A stretch of DNA of 64,000 nucleotides, taken from assembly GCA_037367405.1 (NCBI GenBank), contig JAZKJV010003368.1:234641-298640 (forward strand). The letters run 5' to 3'. A program made the translations under genes and the position numbers. Below the pieces are notes generated by a model. It was not told where the DNA came from and ran no database searches. It was given only the letters and a program-made list of their open reading frames with translations. This document shows, piece by piece, positions 32,043 to 44,158 of this stretch (the stretch's first letter is position 1; every line of letters starts with the position of its first letter). Source of the DNA: Ottelia alismoides (Eukaryota > Streptophyta > Magnoliopsida > Alismatales > Hydrocharitaceae).

Positions 32043-33784
32043 ATGATTCCCTATATGTTTGTATAGGCACTTTCAGATCGGTCTACCGCCCCAGTTGAAA
32101 TCCGTAACAACATTCTTATCATCATGTTAGGAAACGAGGGTGATCCATCTTCATTTGGTGCTTTCAAGGGTCCATCACCCATTGTCAAGATGGATTGGGC
32201 CATTATGAGTTGTGATTCATGTAGATTAGGACTATTACATAATACAATAACAAGAAGCACATTTTGATGGAATTTGAGTTGGCTGACTAGACTATGGCGA
32301 ATGCTTCATGGAAGCGAGACGACACGTATATGCATGAATTGCTATCTGGTACTCTAACTACAGAGATAGTCAATGACATCCTTCATCAGCCTATTGCTAA
32401 GGCAATGGAGGGCATCCTCACAGCCATTTACTCTCAAGCGAGGAATGAGACAAGCACCCAGCTTTTTACAGGTGCATCTTTACCTCCTATGGAGGAGGCC
32501 TACAACAGATTCAGCTGGATCATGATTCCTTCTAAGTCCACCACTCATACCTCTTCTGTGATGGTTGCAGCTTGTGGCAGAAGTGGTTCATGTCAATTTA
32601 GAGGATGTGATGTATGTGGCAGAAGAGGTGGGCGCATGCATCAACCATGCACATCTGGGCATCGTTCTGGTGATTGCAAGGTTACCTTCTAATTGAAGTA
32701 TGGTTATCATGTTTCTGCTTGTGTTGCCAAACGAGTTGAGCCTCCTGCCACTTCTGCTAATCTGAAGTTCGATGATCTTGTCTCTCTTTTAAAAGAGAAT
32801 ATGACTTATATTACCGCCACTACTAGTTCTCCTTCGAGCTCCTCGATATAGCTTACGCCCTTATCAGTTGTCACAGGGCATACATGACATAGTGTATTAT
32901 GGATTCCGACATATTTCATCATTTGTGCAAAGATAGAGCTCAGTTCACATATTACAGATCCATACCCTTAGGAAGATATGTTGTAATTGCATATGCGACT
33001 CATTCCCCTATTACAGGACATTGGAGATCTGTTTGACACCGTCTATGCATCTGTAGAATGTCATTTATGAACATGATTTCTCAATGAATTTATTATCTAT
33101 TGGTCATATCACCAAGGATCTACATTGTCGTGTCATATTTGTCGTCGCTTCTCTTGTATTTTATGATATACTCATGAGCAGGATGATTGGAAGTGGTCGT
33201 AAGCAATGGAGTCTCTACGTATTGATCTAGTCTCTTATACCGGCGCCTCTTCCATTCTTATAGGGTCTGTCTCTCCATATATGTAGCCTTCGGTCACCTT
33301 CCTCTGAAGAAGCTATGTAGAGTCCTCCCACATATCTCACCTCAGTTATGTTTCAGTATTGTGCCAGCTTGGGAAGCGACATCATTCCAGTTTTCTTGTT
33401 CGTCAGAGTCATAGTAATAGTTCTTTATTTGAGCTCATTCATTTTGATATCTGGGGTCTCGATCATGTTCCTGACTACCATGGGCAAATGTTCTATCTTG
33501 TCGTAGTTGACGACTATTCCAGATTTCGTGGGTTTTTCTTCTGAAAAAAAGTCTAGGGTCGGGTCTTTCATTCAAACTTTCGATAATGAGGTTTTTCTTC
33601 TAATGTTAAATATAGAACCTTGGAGTTCTATAACATCCGGTTGCCTCAGTTCTTTAGATCCCTCGTTATTATACATCAGACTTCTTGTGCGTATACTTCT
33701 CAGTAGAATAGTATTTTTGAATGCAAAAACCGTCATCTTCTTGATGTGACTAGGACCCTTCTGATCTAGAGTCGTGCTCCTCAC
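32043..33784 (+). pseudogene. Copia-S gag-protease-integrase remnant, third copy
   Basis: Gag starts near 32124. Readable parts are GDPSSFGAFKG, SPIVKMDW, KKHILMEFE, ASWKRDDTYMHELLSGTL, EIVNDILHQPIAKAMEGIL and a decayed knuckle CTSGHRSGDCK (32100-32690). A gap in gag removes the LYTSLRG block. Protease survives as IMDSDIFHHLCKD-like sequence (about 32898). Integrase gives CQLGKRHHSSFLVRQ (33362) and HFDIWGLDHVPDYHGQMFYLVVVDDYSRF (33430-33530; catalytic Asp context). It is interrupted at 33785 by a hAT-like insertion. Confidence 0.8.
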
Positions 33785-34241
33785 CAAGGTTGTAGAAAAC
33801 GGTAGTTGGTACTCAGTCAACGGGGTCATTGACTAAGGATTAATCAGCAGTCGGGCGACTAATCGGATTTAGTCGGCCATTAGTCGATTTTGAATTTTTT
33901 AAATATTTTAAATATATGAATCAATTTTTATACACATTCTTATATATTTACATTTATTTGTACATTTTCTATACTATCATAATGAAATAAAAGAATTAAT
34001 TGTCTTTAAATATAACATTAAGCATATTAGAATAAGTTTGCTTTTAAAAAAATTAAAAAACTAAAAAATAAAAAATCTATATGTAAAAGTCGGTCGGGTA
34101 GTCGACTGACTGGACCGACTAATCGACCTGATTAGTTGGGTTGACCAACTAATGACCAACTAGGCGTGGTCGAGACGGCTATCCCCCCCCCCACTAGTCG
34201 AGCCGACTAATCGACCTAGTTGGTCGACTTTTACAACAGTG
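33785..34241. mobile_element. hAT-like non-autonomous element (family 2), complete copy
   Basis: It starts caaggttgtagaaaacggtag and ends gtcgacttttacaacagtg, the same termini as the split copy at 6264/24896, with the same subterminal 'gtcgactgactgg', 'actaatcgac' words and AT-rich core. It is 457 bp. It sits inside Copia-S integrase. The flanking octamers ctcctcac and ctactttt match at only four positions, so a TSD is not convincing here. Confidence 0.8.
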
Positions 34242-35991
34242 CTACTTTTTATGGGTGATGTGGCTCTCACTGCTTGCTACCTGGTCAACCGTATGCCATC
34301 TTTCGTATTAGGTAAAAAAAGATCTTTTTTAGATTGTGTTTCCCGATAAGGACCTTTTCTCACTACCACTACATGTCGTTGGTTCCATAGCATTTGTGCA
34401 TCATTCGACTCTTGGCCCTGACAAAACTCTTTTCCAGAGTTGTTAAGTGTATTTTGTGGATTACTCCCGGACCCAGAAGGGGGACCGATGCTTTGATCAC
34501 ATTAGACGGAAGTACTACATTACTACAATGTCACCTTTTTGAGCCGGTCTACAAGTGACAAGTTAACTTCGCCTGACTCTAGAGAGGAGGTCTGCATACC
34601 TCCTCTGATGCCACCACCACCTTCGGCTCTACCTCCTCGACCACTATCTCCTATTGTGGTTGCTCCCTCGCCCCCCACTTCCTGGTACTTTGGCTTAGTT
34701 TTTGTCATATTTTTACATTGATAGGACACCTTCTGTACTCACTGCTCTTGGGCCCTTTTTATCATCCAGCATGCCCCATGTATATTCTGATAACTTTGTC
34801 TCTATTGATGGCACTAGTGGTTTGTCTATACAGCAAGCTACTTTACAAGACAAGCATGTGCCTTCTCAAGATGCTATTTTATAGGTTCAAAATGGTATAG
34901 ATGATCTTGTTGTGCATATTGCTTAACGAAAGTGGAGACAAACATGTGGCACATGTCCTTTTGCTACTCAGGTTTATTTGGGGTGTCTTTCAAAGGATTT
35001 CATGAGATTTGTCGTAGGTCTATCATCTATAGAGATCCCACGGACGAATGAGGAGGTTATGCGAGACAGTCAGCGATGCCTTGCTATGTAGGAGGAGATG
35101 GTCACGCTGCAGTCACGTAGCACTTGGAGCTTGTTTACTACCCCTACAGGGGTTTTTGTAGTTGGATGCAAATGGATGTTTACAATGAATAATCGTGCAG
35201 ATGACAACATTGATCACTACAAATTAGGCTTATGGCTCGTAAGTTCACCCAGACGTATGGGGTGGACTACCAAGACATACTCTATCACGTGATGTGTCAT
35301 TCTACTCTTTGGATCCTTCTTTCAGTTGCAGTGATATGTGATTGGTCATTGTCCCAGCTTGATGTGAAAAATCCATTTCTATATGGTAATCTACATGAGG
35401 AAGTCTACATGCAGTAGCCACCTGAGCTTGAGAGAGAGTGTGGCAGAAGATTTACAGACTTCATGAGACTGTCTATGGCCTTAAGCAAGAATCCCAGAGC
35501 ATGATTCCAGAAGCTCTCTGACTTGTCGACTTGACAGAGCAGTGAGGCTTCACGAGATCGACTACAGATCACTCATTGTTTTGTTCATAGGACTCAGAAA
35601 GGTATAATTGTTATACTGGGCTATGTTGATGATATCATTGTTATAAAAGACGATGTGCAAGGTATTAGTATAACTAAGGAGTTCCTTGGACAACAGTTTG
35701 TTACCAAGGTCTTTGGCGATTTATTATACTTCCTATGGCTTAAGTTCGCTACGATCCAGCGGGATCTTGTAATGATCCAGAAGAAGTATGTTACCAATCC
35801 CCTCTCTGAGACAGGAAAGGAAAATTATACACATGACACTACTCCTATTGATCCTAGCATGAAGTTATGTGATGATGATACAGAAGAGGTGGACAAGAGG
35901 AGATATTTGGAGCTCGTAGGGAAGCTCCTCTATGTGACCATTATCAAGCTAGACATATCATTTGCTGTGAGCAAAGTTAGCCAGTTTATGA
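34242..35991 (+). pseudogene. Copia-S integrase end and RT remnant, third copy
   Basis: It resumes after the hAT with ALTACYLVNRMPS-like sequence (about 34268), then QKGDRCFDHIRRKY, a Pro-rich linker, MVTLQSRSTWSLF and VGCKWMFTM (35098-35190), FTQTYGVDYQD, WSLSQLDVKNPFLYGNLHEEVYMQ (35340-35417), GYVDDIIVIKDD (about 35620, with Gly where Val is usual before YVDD) and EVDKRRYLELVGKLLYVT (35886-35940). It ends at SKVSQFMS against the Mutator-like element. RNase H and the 3' LTR are missing. Confidence 0.8.
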
Positions 35992-37281
35992 GTAAATTAC
36001 ATAAAAGTCCATGAACTTTACACTCGAATTCAATGTAGTCCCTAAACTTTTAAATGTCATAATGCGGTACCTGATCTATATGAGCAGTTTCAATGTAGTA
36101 TTTCCGTCATCTTATTCGTTAAATTGGTCGTTAGTTTGTTGTTTATGGCCATTATGCCCTTTCCCTCTCTAGAAGAATGGACTCCCGTCCCTCCACCTAC
36201 GTAAGCTCCATCTCGTCGAACCCTCCCTCTACCTCCTCCCCAAAACTCCAAGATTTGTTAATGGGGTGATTCACTCTTCTCCTCCTCGTAAACTTCCTCC
36301 CCGGTGCTATCTTCGGGCGTACAGATATCGTCAGACCTCAATCGCATCCTACGTAGCACCGGCTACTCCCTCTCTGATGTTGTCCTCAGCTCTGCCTCCC
36401 ACACCACCATGGCACCACCAGTTGCCACTGCCACTTCCTCAACGGTTGGAATGCCACTGACACACTCTTCCTCCCCATCAACTCAGCTTTCGAGGATCGT
36501 ATTTCTTGACTCCCCTCTACATTTGTTTTCCTCTACCTTGTTGCTCGCATCCCCTTGCTCTGTTTCTCCAACCTCTCCTCCCTCCCCTCTATCTCCCGCA
36601 TCCCCACCTTCTCTCAGCGTCACCGCTTCCTATCCGCGCACCTATTTCGATGACATGTGCTTGGGCACCTTCTACAAGTTGCACTACCTATGCATCAAGA
36701 TCCTCCACCTTGACATCTACTTTGATAGAGATGTCGTCATCCACGATGTCAACGGTGCCCTCAACACCACCTCGAGTTGCTATTCTGGGGCCACGTAGCA
36801 CAACCACTCCCACTTCGCCTGGACAGTATGGTCCTCTTATCCATGGGGAGGTGGGGAGAGCATAGGAGGGGGGTTGGAAGTGGCGTAAGGCGGAGAGGTC
36901 GAGGTGGGCATCAATGTAGGTGGATGAGGATGGAGGAGGTAGTTGGGTCTTAGGTCAGGAGACGATGGAGCGTTGGTTGTAGGGAGTGAGAGCAGGGAGG
37001 TGCATGGAGGGATTGCACATCGGTGTTGGACGTCAACGGGGGAGGAAGCAGAGGGAGAGGACAGGGAGGAGGGTGCAGAGGTGGAGGAATGGGGTCCATT
37101 CTTCTAAAGAGGGGAACAACATAATGGTCATAAACAAGTAACTAATGATCAATTTATTGAAAAAGATGATGGAAGTACTACATTTAAAAACTACTCATAT
37201 AAATCAGGTACCACATTATCACTTTTAAAAGTTCAGGGATTACATTGATTCGAGTGTAAAGTTCTCTTTTATATAATTTCC
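35992..37281. mobile_element. Mutator-like element with about 190-bp terminal inverted repeats
   Basis: The left arm (35992-36186) and right arm (37096-37281) are inverted copies with scattered differences: ttacataaaag, 'gaactttacactcga', 'caatgtagtccctaaact', 'ggtacctgat' and 'agaagaatgga' all recur in complement. Long TIRs with the 'tccatgaactttacac' style are typical of plant MULEs. No transposase is present. The interior (36187-37095) is C-rich and contains a fasciclin-like fragment. No 9-bp TSD is visible, and the Copia-S sequence does not resume on the right, so one flank may be rearranged. Confidence 0.78.
36304..36800 (+). pseudogene. Fasciclin-like (FAS1) gene fragment inside the MULE
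   Basis: Three blocks in different frames together resemble one FAS1 domain of a fasciclin-like arabinogalactan protein. They are SSDLNRILRSTGYSLSDVV (about 36322-36380), then NATDTLFLPINSAFEDRI (about 36448-36502; compare the H1 box of the type TxFxPTNxAF), then YFDDMCLGTFYKLHYLCIK with DRDVVIHDVNGALNTT (about 36640-36770; compare the H2-proximal 'vxVHGVDGVL' block). At least two frameshifts separate them, so it is not translatable. Intronless layout suits this gene family. These proteins are normally secreted cell-wall or membrane proteins. Gene capture by the MULE is inferred; family assignment is from memory of motifs. Confidence 0.5.
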
Positions 37282-40036
37282 TCTCTTCTTTTTTGTCACA
37301 TTCTCAAAAAAGGGAGAGGAATACTATAATCAAAGCGCAAAATGAATGATCAAGTTTCCTTCTCTCTCTTTGCTTCTTCCAGGCAAGCTCTTGGAACAGA
37401 TTGTAGGCTTCCCTCTTTAAAATAGGGTGCTCATGAGAAGCCCGAGCCGCTTGGCAATAACGATGATGACAGGAGCTGAAGGAGATGAGGCCTCTTTATC
37501 AACTGCAGAGCATGGAATCGAATTTGTGAGCAAAGGTGGGGGGAGAGGCATGGTGGACAAAGATGATCAATGGGAGAGATCAAATAAGAAAATGACTAGC
37601 AACTAGAGGAGTGTTGGGAGATAAATGCCTTCTTTAGTGTGTGTTTAGTTTAGATTGCCAGGAGAACGAATATCGTTGTGTCTTTTGTCACAATTTTAGC
37701 ACTCTGGGTGCATAGGAAACTCTGTACTAATTCCTGCCAAAAAAATGGCGATCCTATATTTGATGGCTATCATACTTCACCATGCGTTTGAATGAGAGGA
37801 TAAGCCCTGAGTGGAAAAGCTTTGACCCTGGAAAAAGTTTAAGCCCTAGTGGAAATATCTTGAGATAAGATGATAATATCAGCCATTATCTCACATTTAA
37901 CAGTACTTATTCATGTCCTTGTCCCTTCAAATCAACCGAACTAGAGAGAAGGATAAAGCTCACTTATTCATTTTTCCTCCTTGTTGATGTCAGCTTTTCC
38001 ATTATTATGTTTTTGCTTCCATTGCTTATATATTAAGTACTTGTGAATGATATACATGTTTACGATGCCACCTGTCTTTCGTTTGCGTCTTTTTATTTGC
38101 GCATCTGTGTTCTGTCTGCCGGCTCAGTTGAGTTTCTCACTGATAATCAGGTAATTCATGTCAAAGTCAAATGGTCATGGCTCGCTTGTAGTTTGTCATG
38201 CAATATCCTCATGAATATAATTATGGATACTGCCTCAACTGTTGTTTCCTTTCCTTTTCAATGTCTGTAAATTACATGTTCTTTTGTTTTGACTTTTTTA
38301 AAATATCCAGCATCGTATGAGGAGAGGCGGGCCAAATTGGAGATTAAGAATAATGGAGCATAGTGACCAGTGCTGGATCAAAATTCGTTTGTTATGTAAG
38401 TTCTGTTGTAACGTGAGTTCAATGTATCCTTAGTTGATCCAGTTATCTATCCTCATTTCAACAGTAGTTTGTTGACAACCTGTGCCTCTGAGTATTTATT
38501 CCTTGTATAATTCCGTCAATTAATGATGTATGTTTAGTATTTCAAGTCAAGACTGACATTACTGACAAATCAGGTTTTTACATAAAAATACTTCACATTT
38601 TGTGAGAATTTTTCGTTGGAGTGTGCTTTATTTTTTCTCGCCTATGTAAGAAACTAATCCTCGACTTTAATATCCGTAAGAAGCTCGAAAAAAGATTTCT
38701 TGTTTTTTTTGAAAACTAGTAATAGTAAGATTCGAACCTTGGTCTTTTGGATGGTAGACATAGAGCTTGATTGTTGGGTCTTACAAGTGGATGGGAAAGC
38801 GAGATTTGAGCATTGGAAATCTGTGCAATTAAACAATTAACGTAGGTTGATGCATATTAATGTATATGTACATAATTGTCATTGTTTTCAATCATCATGT
38901 TAAGCAAGTTTTAGGGTTTGCGCTTGGCAAGGCATTACCAAACTGGGAATTTGATTTGAGCGTGGCATGTTAGGTCATCAACCAAGCTTGTAAGATGGTA
39001 AACATCGCCAAGCTCGGGTCTAGCCTAGTGTCCTCGAACTTTCTTGGCAGTCCTAACTTCATGCTTCTTGTTGTAGAATATGGAATCCTTGTCTGAGTCT
39101 ATTACATAAAAGTCCATATTCTTGTAATTTTGCCATGAAACTGGAGGTAGGGATGTCGGTGAATCGGATCTTGATGGAACATGTGTCCAATCTAATTAAT
39201 ATTGTAATCTTAGTATGATCCAATTCAATCCAGTAAATTACTTATCATTTTGTATTGATTTTTCTGTTATTTTCTTCCAATGGCATAGCAATGTTTTTTT
39301 CTATTAAAGGTTTGGTTTACAAATCATCAGCTCAAATGGTCGAAGATTTGCAAATTATATCATATTATTTTGGAATACATACCCAATGATTTCAGCTCAA
39401 GATAACTTGATCTTCATGGAGCCACTTTGAAATTACATGTTCAATTATGGGCAGAATCGAGGACTCTTAACAACTTAATGATATTGTATGTTCACATTCC
39501 CTTATTCCTCCTTATCTACTTCCTTATCTGCCTTCCTTTATTCTCCCTTATCCACTCTCTTATCCCCCTCTCTTCCCTTACTCATCTTTATTCACTAACT
39601 TATAACTATTATTCCTTATCTCACATGTATCGATTGAACGTAGATTAACACTTATTCTCTGTTCTTTATTCCACCTTATTTCCATTATTCTTATCCTTCC
39701 AGTCGAACAAGAAAGTGTTTATTTCAGCTTATTCCTCACCCTTATTCCTGCGTATTCCTAAACCGAACGCCACCTTAAAAAAGAGTAGTGTAAGCGCACA
39801 AATGGTGTATCTTTCGCATGGCGGGTCGACAACGAATTGAGAACAATCCAACAACAGCATAAACCATTAGGTGCAGGTGCTATCCATAGGTTGAATCTTT
39901 GAGTTCTTCCCATTTGACCCAAACCTAATCGATCTGCCTATGAAGAGGTTGAACCTATTATTATCAAGTTGATCGCGAAATTCATAAATCGGTTTCCTTC
40001 TTCATTTTGATCGATGGTGAACCAAAACATCGCAAC
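37282..40036. other. Low-density region with only weak coding hints
   Basis: A 58-codon ATG frame at 37433-37606 (MRSPSRLAITMMTGAEGDEA...) has balanced composition but no recognisable motif. Near 38080-38400, 'VEFLTDNQ' followed by GTAATT and a later TATCCAG with an open frame could be two exons. The evidence is weak. About 39490-39780 is rich in 'ttattcc/ttatcc' pyrimidine words and ends 'ctaaaccgaacgccacctta', which looks like the edge of a diverged MITE. Nothing else is recognisable. Confidence 0.3.
37433..37606 (+). CDS. Small ORF of 57 codons, unrecognised
   Basis: It runs from ATG to TAG and starts MRSPSRLAITMMTGAEGDEA and ends NKKMTSN. It is hydrophilic, with no signal peptide or membrane segment. 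It lies in otherwise non-coding sequence just right of the MULE. No promoter or homologue was recognised. It may be chance, or an exon of a broken gene. Confidence 0.15.
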   Translation: MRSPSRLAITMMTGAEGDEASLSTAEHGIEFVSKGGGRGMVDKDDQWERSNKKMTSN

Positions 40037-40489
40037 TAGGGTGGAGCATTAGCTCGACCCTGCCTAACCCGAAAAAGCACAGTCCAAGCCCGTCAATTTA
40101 ATCTGACCTTGGACCGTGTCGAGGCCCGCATTTTTGGTGAAACCTAGGATCCAAGCCCGACCCAAGGCTCACAAGGTCGGCTTTGGGCTGGACTCAGCCC
40201 ACCCTAACTTATTTCCCGTTAAATTGGGCATTGAGGAGTGTGATGAATATATTTGATCAATTATATATGGCCCCTAATTTGATTCCAACATGTTGTATAG
40301 TGGGTCCGTGAGCACTTGCTTTTATATGAAAAATTGTATATTTGTGCGAGGCTTATCTACGTTAATTGTATATTTCGGCAATATGAAAACCCAAGCCTGA
40401 TCCTCATATACATTGGGTCCAAGTCGAGCCCCCATTTTTGCGAGTCGGGTGATCGGGTTCAAACCGAATTGGCTCAATGCTTCACCCTA
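40037..40489. mobile_element. hAT-like non-autonomous element (family 3), complete
   Basis: The 453-bp element is flanked by a perfect 8-bp TSD, atcgcaac (40029-40036, 40490-40497). TIRs are TAGGGTGGAGCATTAGCTCGA and the complement TAGGGTGAAGCATTGAGCC. Subterminal regions repeat 'aagcccg', 'gcccgacc' and 'cgggt' words, characteristic of many plant hAT MITEs with TAGGGTG ends. No transposase frame. Confidence 0.88.
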
Positions 40490-40497
40490 ATCGCAAC

Positions 40498-42474
40498 AAT
40501 CCTACATGAGATCTCACGCAAGGATGTTCACATACCCATTTCCTATTTGTTTTTTTGTTCTTAGTACTTAATTTGTATCCTATCACAAACTTTAATTTTA
40601 GGCGATCTAGAAGTGTGATGGGTAGTAGAAATGGAACTTATATCAAACAAATAAACAAGCAAGCAATGAAACGATCACAACCAAGGAGACTAGGTCCACC
40701 CTTAATTAGACTACTCCTTAATATCAACGATAAATCTCTCTCCAGTATATTGGTAGAATGACAACACAAAATAAAGTATAGACCTAACACTAGAGGATTC
40801 ATATGTCACCATTATACATATGGATCTCTCTAAAAAGGACATGCACCAATTTCAATACAAATGGGCTTCGAAAACTAAATGTTTGATATAAGGTTTGGTA
40901 GCATATATTCTAATTAAGTTCATTTAGAGAACAAATATTTGAATATGGTTTGATAATAGTTTAGTTCAAAAAACATTGATAGTTCAATGAGAAATAGGCT
41001 AAAACGAGGTTGAAAATAAGTTTGGGTGCACCTTTTTTTTATCCTATAAATATGCATTTTCAACTCTGAAATTAGCCTGAAAAATTTTTATATGTACACG
41101 CATACTTATATTACATTGATGTTCGATTCGTTGAGTTATATAACTAAAACTTTCAGTTCATTTTCATCTCAACTAGAAACAAATTAGCAATCTTCAAACT
41201 ATTATTAAACAGATTCTAGTTGATTATAGAGGTGTTGGGTTTTATTAGCAACCCTAGATGCTAACTTCTCAGCTTCCATCAAAATCATCTTGGGAAAACA
41301 TATATATTTTGATGGTGATGATGATCTCTATCTTGGTGTCTCGATTGTTAAAAAAAATTACTACAAATGGTTGATCACAAAATTCGAGTAAAGATAACCG
41401 AGCTTACAGCCAAAACAAAGCTTACACGCAACTTCCCTCCACCCACGCCTTTTTTTGTTATTTTTTAGTTTTTTAAACGAAACCTTGAGGTATTTAAATC
41501 ACCATATATCATAATGGTGTTATTCAAAATTCAGCTTAATTCGATATTCTATCTCATCTATCAAGACCGTCAATTTTTAATAGTCTTAGAGTTGCTATAA
41601 TTAACCTCTTCCAAATGAACACGCTTAGAATGTTATTTTACATGAATTTTGAAGTACATATTCCACTTAAATACTAAGGATATCACCAAAAAATTGATTT
41701 AAAAAAACAAATAATGATAATAATAAAGGTGTGCGCAGGGAAGTTACACGCACACCGAGATGTAAGCTCTTTTTTCCCACATATATATACTATACACATA
41801 CATATGTACATATATACATAAATACATGTATACATACAAAAGAGGTTTGAACATAGTATATATTTGCAATTGATTCCATACATGCTACATATTTATTGCC
41901 ACTACTATTTATCCATTCCCATCTTAGCAAGGAGACGTTAGTGAGATATTCGTTGTTTCCAAATAACTAGCAATCAACAGCCACATGAGATTTGAATGAT
42001 TTTTCGGCAAATTCATGATGTAATATAGTATATTCTTTTTTATTTAACATTACTGCATCAAATCTTCTTAGCTTCGAGGCTTCGCTTATATTGGAATTGA
42101 ATCCACCGTGCACCTCCTTTGAAATTGTTGCCTTATGGATGAAATCCTTATCTAGATCAATCAGGAAGCCAGAATTTGGGCATGGAGTAACTTTCAGGGT
42201 GCTACAAGTCATCAACCGCGACCTAGAAGCGGAAGTAGTGGGGGGCGGGTGGGGGACATGGCCCTCCTCTCAAATAGAAAAGATATATATAATGAGCTCC
42301 GTCGAGTTCCTTATTATTATCTTTTCAATCCCAACGGATATGCCTTCATTCCTTTTTCTCATTCTTTGCAAATAGCATGCAAGTGCGCAACTGCGATTCG
42401 ACTTTCTCGTCCTCTCAATTCCCATTCTCGGATTCCAATCAAGTAACCAACGCTTCCCATTTCACATTCCTGAA
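40498..42474. other. Unassigned AT-rich intergenic DNA with a microsatellite
   Basis: No gene or element ends were recognised. A (TA/CA)-rich microsatellite lies at about 41778-41840 ('acatacatatgtacatat'). Around 42230-42260 a G-rich run (ggggggcgggtggggga) could form a quadruplex; it is isolated. Confidence 0.3.
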
Positions 42475-42601
42475 TCTGTTTGGTTGCAGGGTTGGACAGG
42501 GTTGGGTTGGACTGGGTTGGGATGGGTGAATAGTAATCTGTGAGGAGGAAGTACCCCTATGAATAGTAATCAGGGTTGGGCCAACCCTGCAACCAAACAG
42601 A
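42475..42601. mobile_element. 127-bp MITE with about 21-bp perfect-looking inverted ends
   Basis: The ends are tctgtttggttgcagggttgg and its complement ccaaccctgcaaccaaacaga. The interior has two direct copies of 'gaatagtaatc' (about 42527 and 42561). No convincing TSD, so the superfamily is not assigned. Confidence 0.75.
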
Positions 42602-43452
42602 CCCTCATGATGGATGGTGTGGAAAGAAATATTAGCCGATTTTCGAGACATCTTAGAGGATGAATTATCTCTTTCCAATGATGCAAATTCTTAATTAATG
42701 TCTTGTGTTTCTTTTTAGTTTATTCATTCAAAAGATTAATTCAATTGAACTATTTGCTGATGGAGGCTCCTTTTGGAGGCATGGATATTTTGGACTTTTC
42801 CGATGATTTATTGTTTTTTTTTCTTTTTTACCCAGGTCATTGGGAGTTTATCCCCCTATAGTTTATATAATGACGAACTTCTGCCGTCCTTTTTTAACTT
42901 ATGGCCCTTATCTGTAGGGTTCCTTTGCGAATGACTAGTCTCTGGTTGATGTTTAACCACTTTAACTTGCTCCAAAATTGCCGCATCAAATGTTACACGG
43001 ATCAACTTTAATAAATTTTCCAGAAGATGAAAACCATGAAAATTTGTGAAGCAAGTGGTCCTTGCCAGGTTCGTCCCTGAATATAAAAACCATCAAGCGA
43101 TCTCAGTTGTGCCTCATGATGGATGGTGGTCTTTCGGGTACTTGTGGTCCCTATCAATTGTTGGGTTTTCCAGCAAAAGATGGGTTTAAACCCAGGGTTT
43201 TCATCCATATTTTCTACAAAACCCCCCATTTCCACCTCAATAAGTCCCACAACCATATTTTATTCTTGTTTGTGGGGCCCACTCAAAAATCACGTACTCT
43301 CTCATTTAATATATCAAATAATATAGTACACCATCTTGTCATCTAAAGATATAAATTACTCAACTTTTGAGGAAAATTTGCCCTATGGGTAAATTAATAA
43401 ACTTATTGCCCATTGTCATCAAATAATTCGCCCTATGGGTAAATTAATAAAG
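42602..43452. other. Unassigned sequence with a 23-bp direct repeat
   Basis: 'gccctatgggtaaattaataaa' occurs at about 43381-43402 and 43430-43451, just left of the LINE, separated by 27 bp. A short stretch ('cctcatgatggatggtg') at 42603 recurs near 43112. No coding evidence. Confidence 0.35.
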
Positions 43453-44158
43453 TAGGGCTAAGACGGAATATATGGAATGCACCTTTGGTGGAAGCAATGG
43501 TGAAGGAATCGAGGTGAAGATTGGTGACGATAACATTCAGAAGAGAGATTCTTTTAGATATCTGGGATCTATTTTGCAACATGATGAGGAAATTGATGGA
43601 GATGTTACTAATAGAATAAATGCAGGCTGGCTAAAGTGGAGAGGAGCCTCCGTTGTTCTCTGTGATAAGAAAATTCCTTTAAAAATTAAAGGAAAGTTTT
43701 ACAAAGCAGCCGTGAGACCTGCTATGCTTTATGGTTCTGAATATTGGCCTGTGAACCATAGACATGTGCAAAGAATGGTTGTAGCAGAATTGAAAATGCT
43801 AAGATGGATGTGTGGATATACATGTAAAGATCGGATTCGGAATGATGCAATCAGAAAGAAAGTTGGTGTAGCTCCGATTGAGGATAAGATGCGAGAAAAC
43901 CGCTTAAGATGGTTTGGTCATTTGCAAAGAAGGTCAACTGATGCACCGGTTAGGAGATGCGAGTGGTGGGATGTTGAGCCGGCTAAGAGAGGGCGAGGAT
44001 GGCCCAAGAAATGTTGGAAAGAGACTATACGAAGGGATCTTAGTTTTTTGGATATAAGTCTGAGATTGACCCAAGATAGATCTGAATGGAGGCGAAGAAT
44101 CCATGTAGCCGACCCTACTTAATTGTGGGAAAAGGCTTTGTTGTTGTTGTTGTTGTTG
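43453..44158 (+). pseudogene. 5'-truncated RTE-type LINE, RT C-terminal region
   Basis: The frame is open from about 43453 (KTEYMECTFGG) to the stop at 44120-44122. It contains FRYLGSILQHDEEIDGDV, RINAGWLKWRGASVVLCDK, PLKIKGKFYKAAVRPAMLYG, EYWPVNHRHVQRMVVAELKM, RWMCGYTCKDRIRNDAIR, LRWFGHLQRR and a basic C-terminus ending RIHVADPT. These are the thumb and C-terminal part of plant RTE-clade reverse transcriptases. The endonuclease and RT palm (FADD box) are missing, so it cannot move. The (TTG)n tail is at 44138-44158. The open frame implies recent arrival. 'attgcccat' follows the tail and also occurs at about 43406, a possible TSD, though about 40 bp from the 5' edge. Confidence 0.9.

Noticed and set aside
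33777..34249. 8-bp TSD for the hAT-like element at 33785
   Set aside because: Flanking octamers agree at only four of eight positions; the call rests on the termini instead.
38043..38400. Possible two-exon host gene piece
   Set aside because: Only one splice-phase combination stays open, the sequence is short and unrecognised, and there is no supporting third exon.
42230..42260. G-rich run as a quadruplex regulatory site
   Set aside because: Isolated, no adjacent gene, and no repeat of the pattern.
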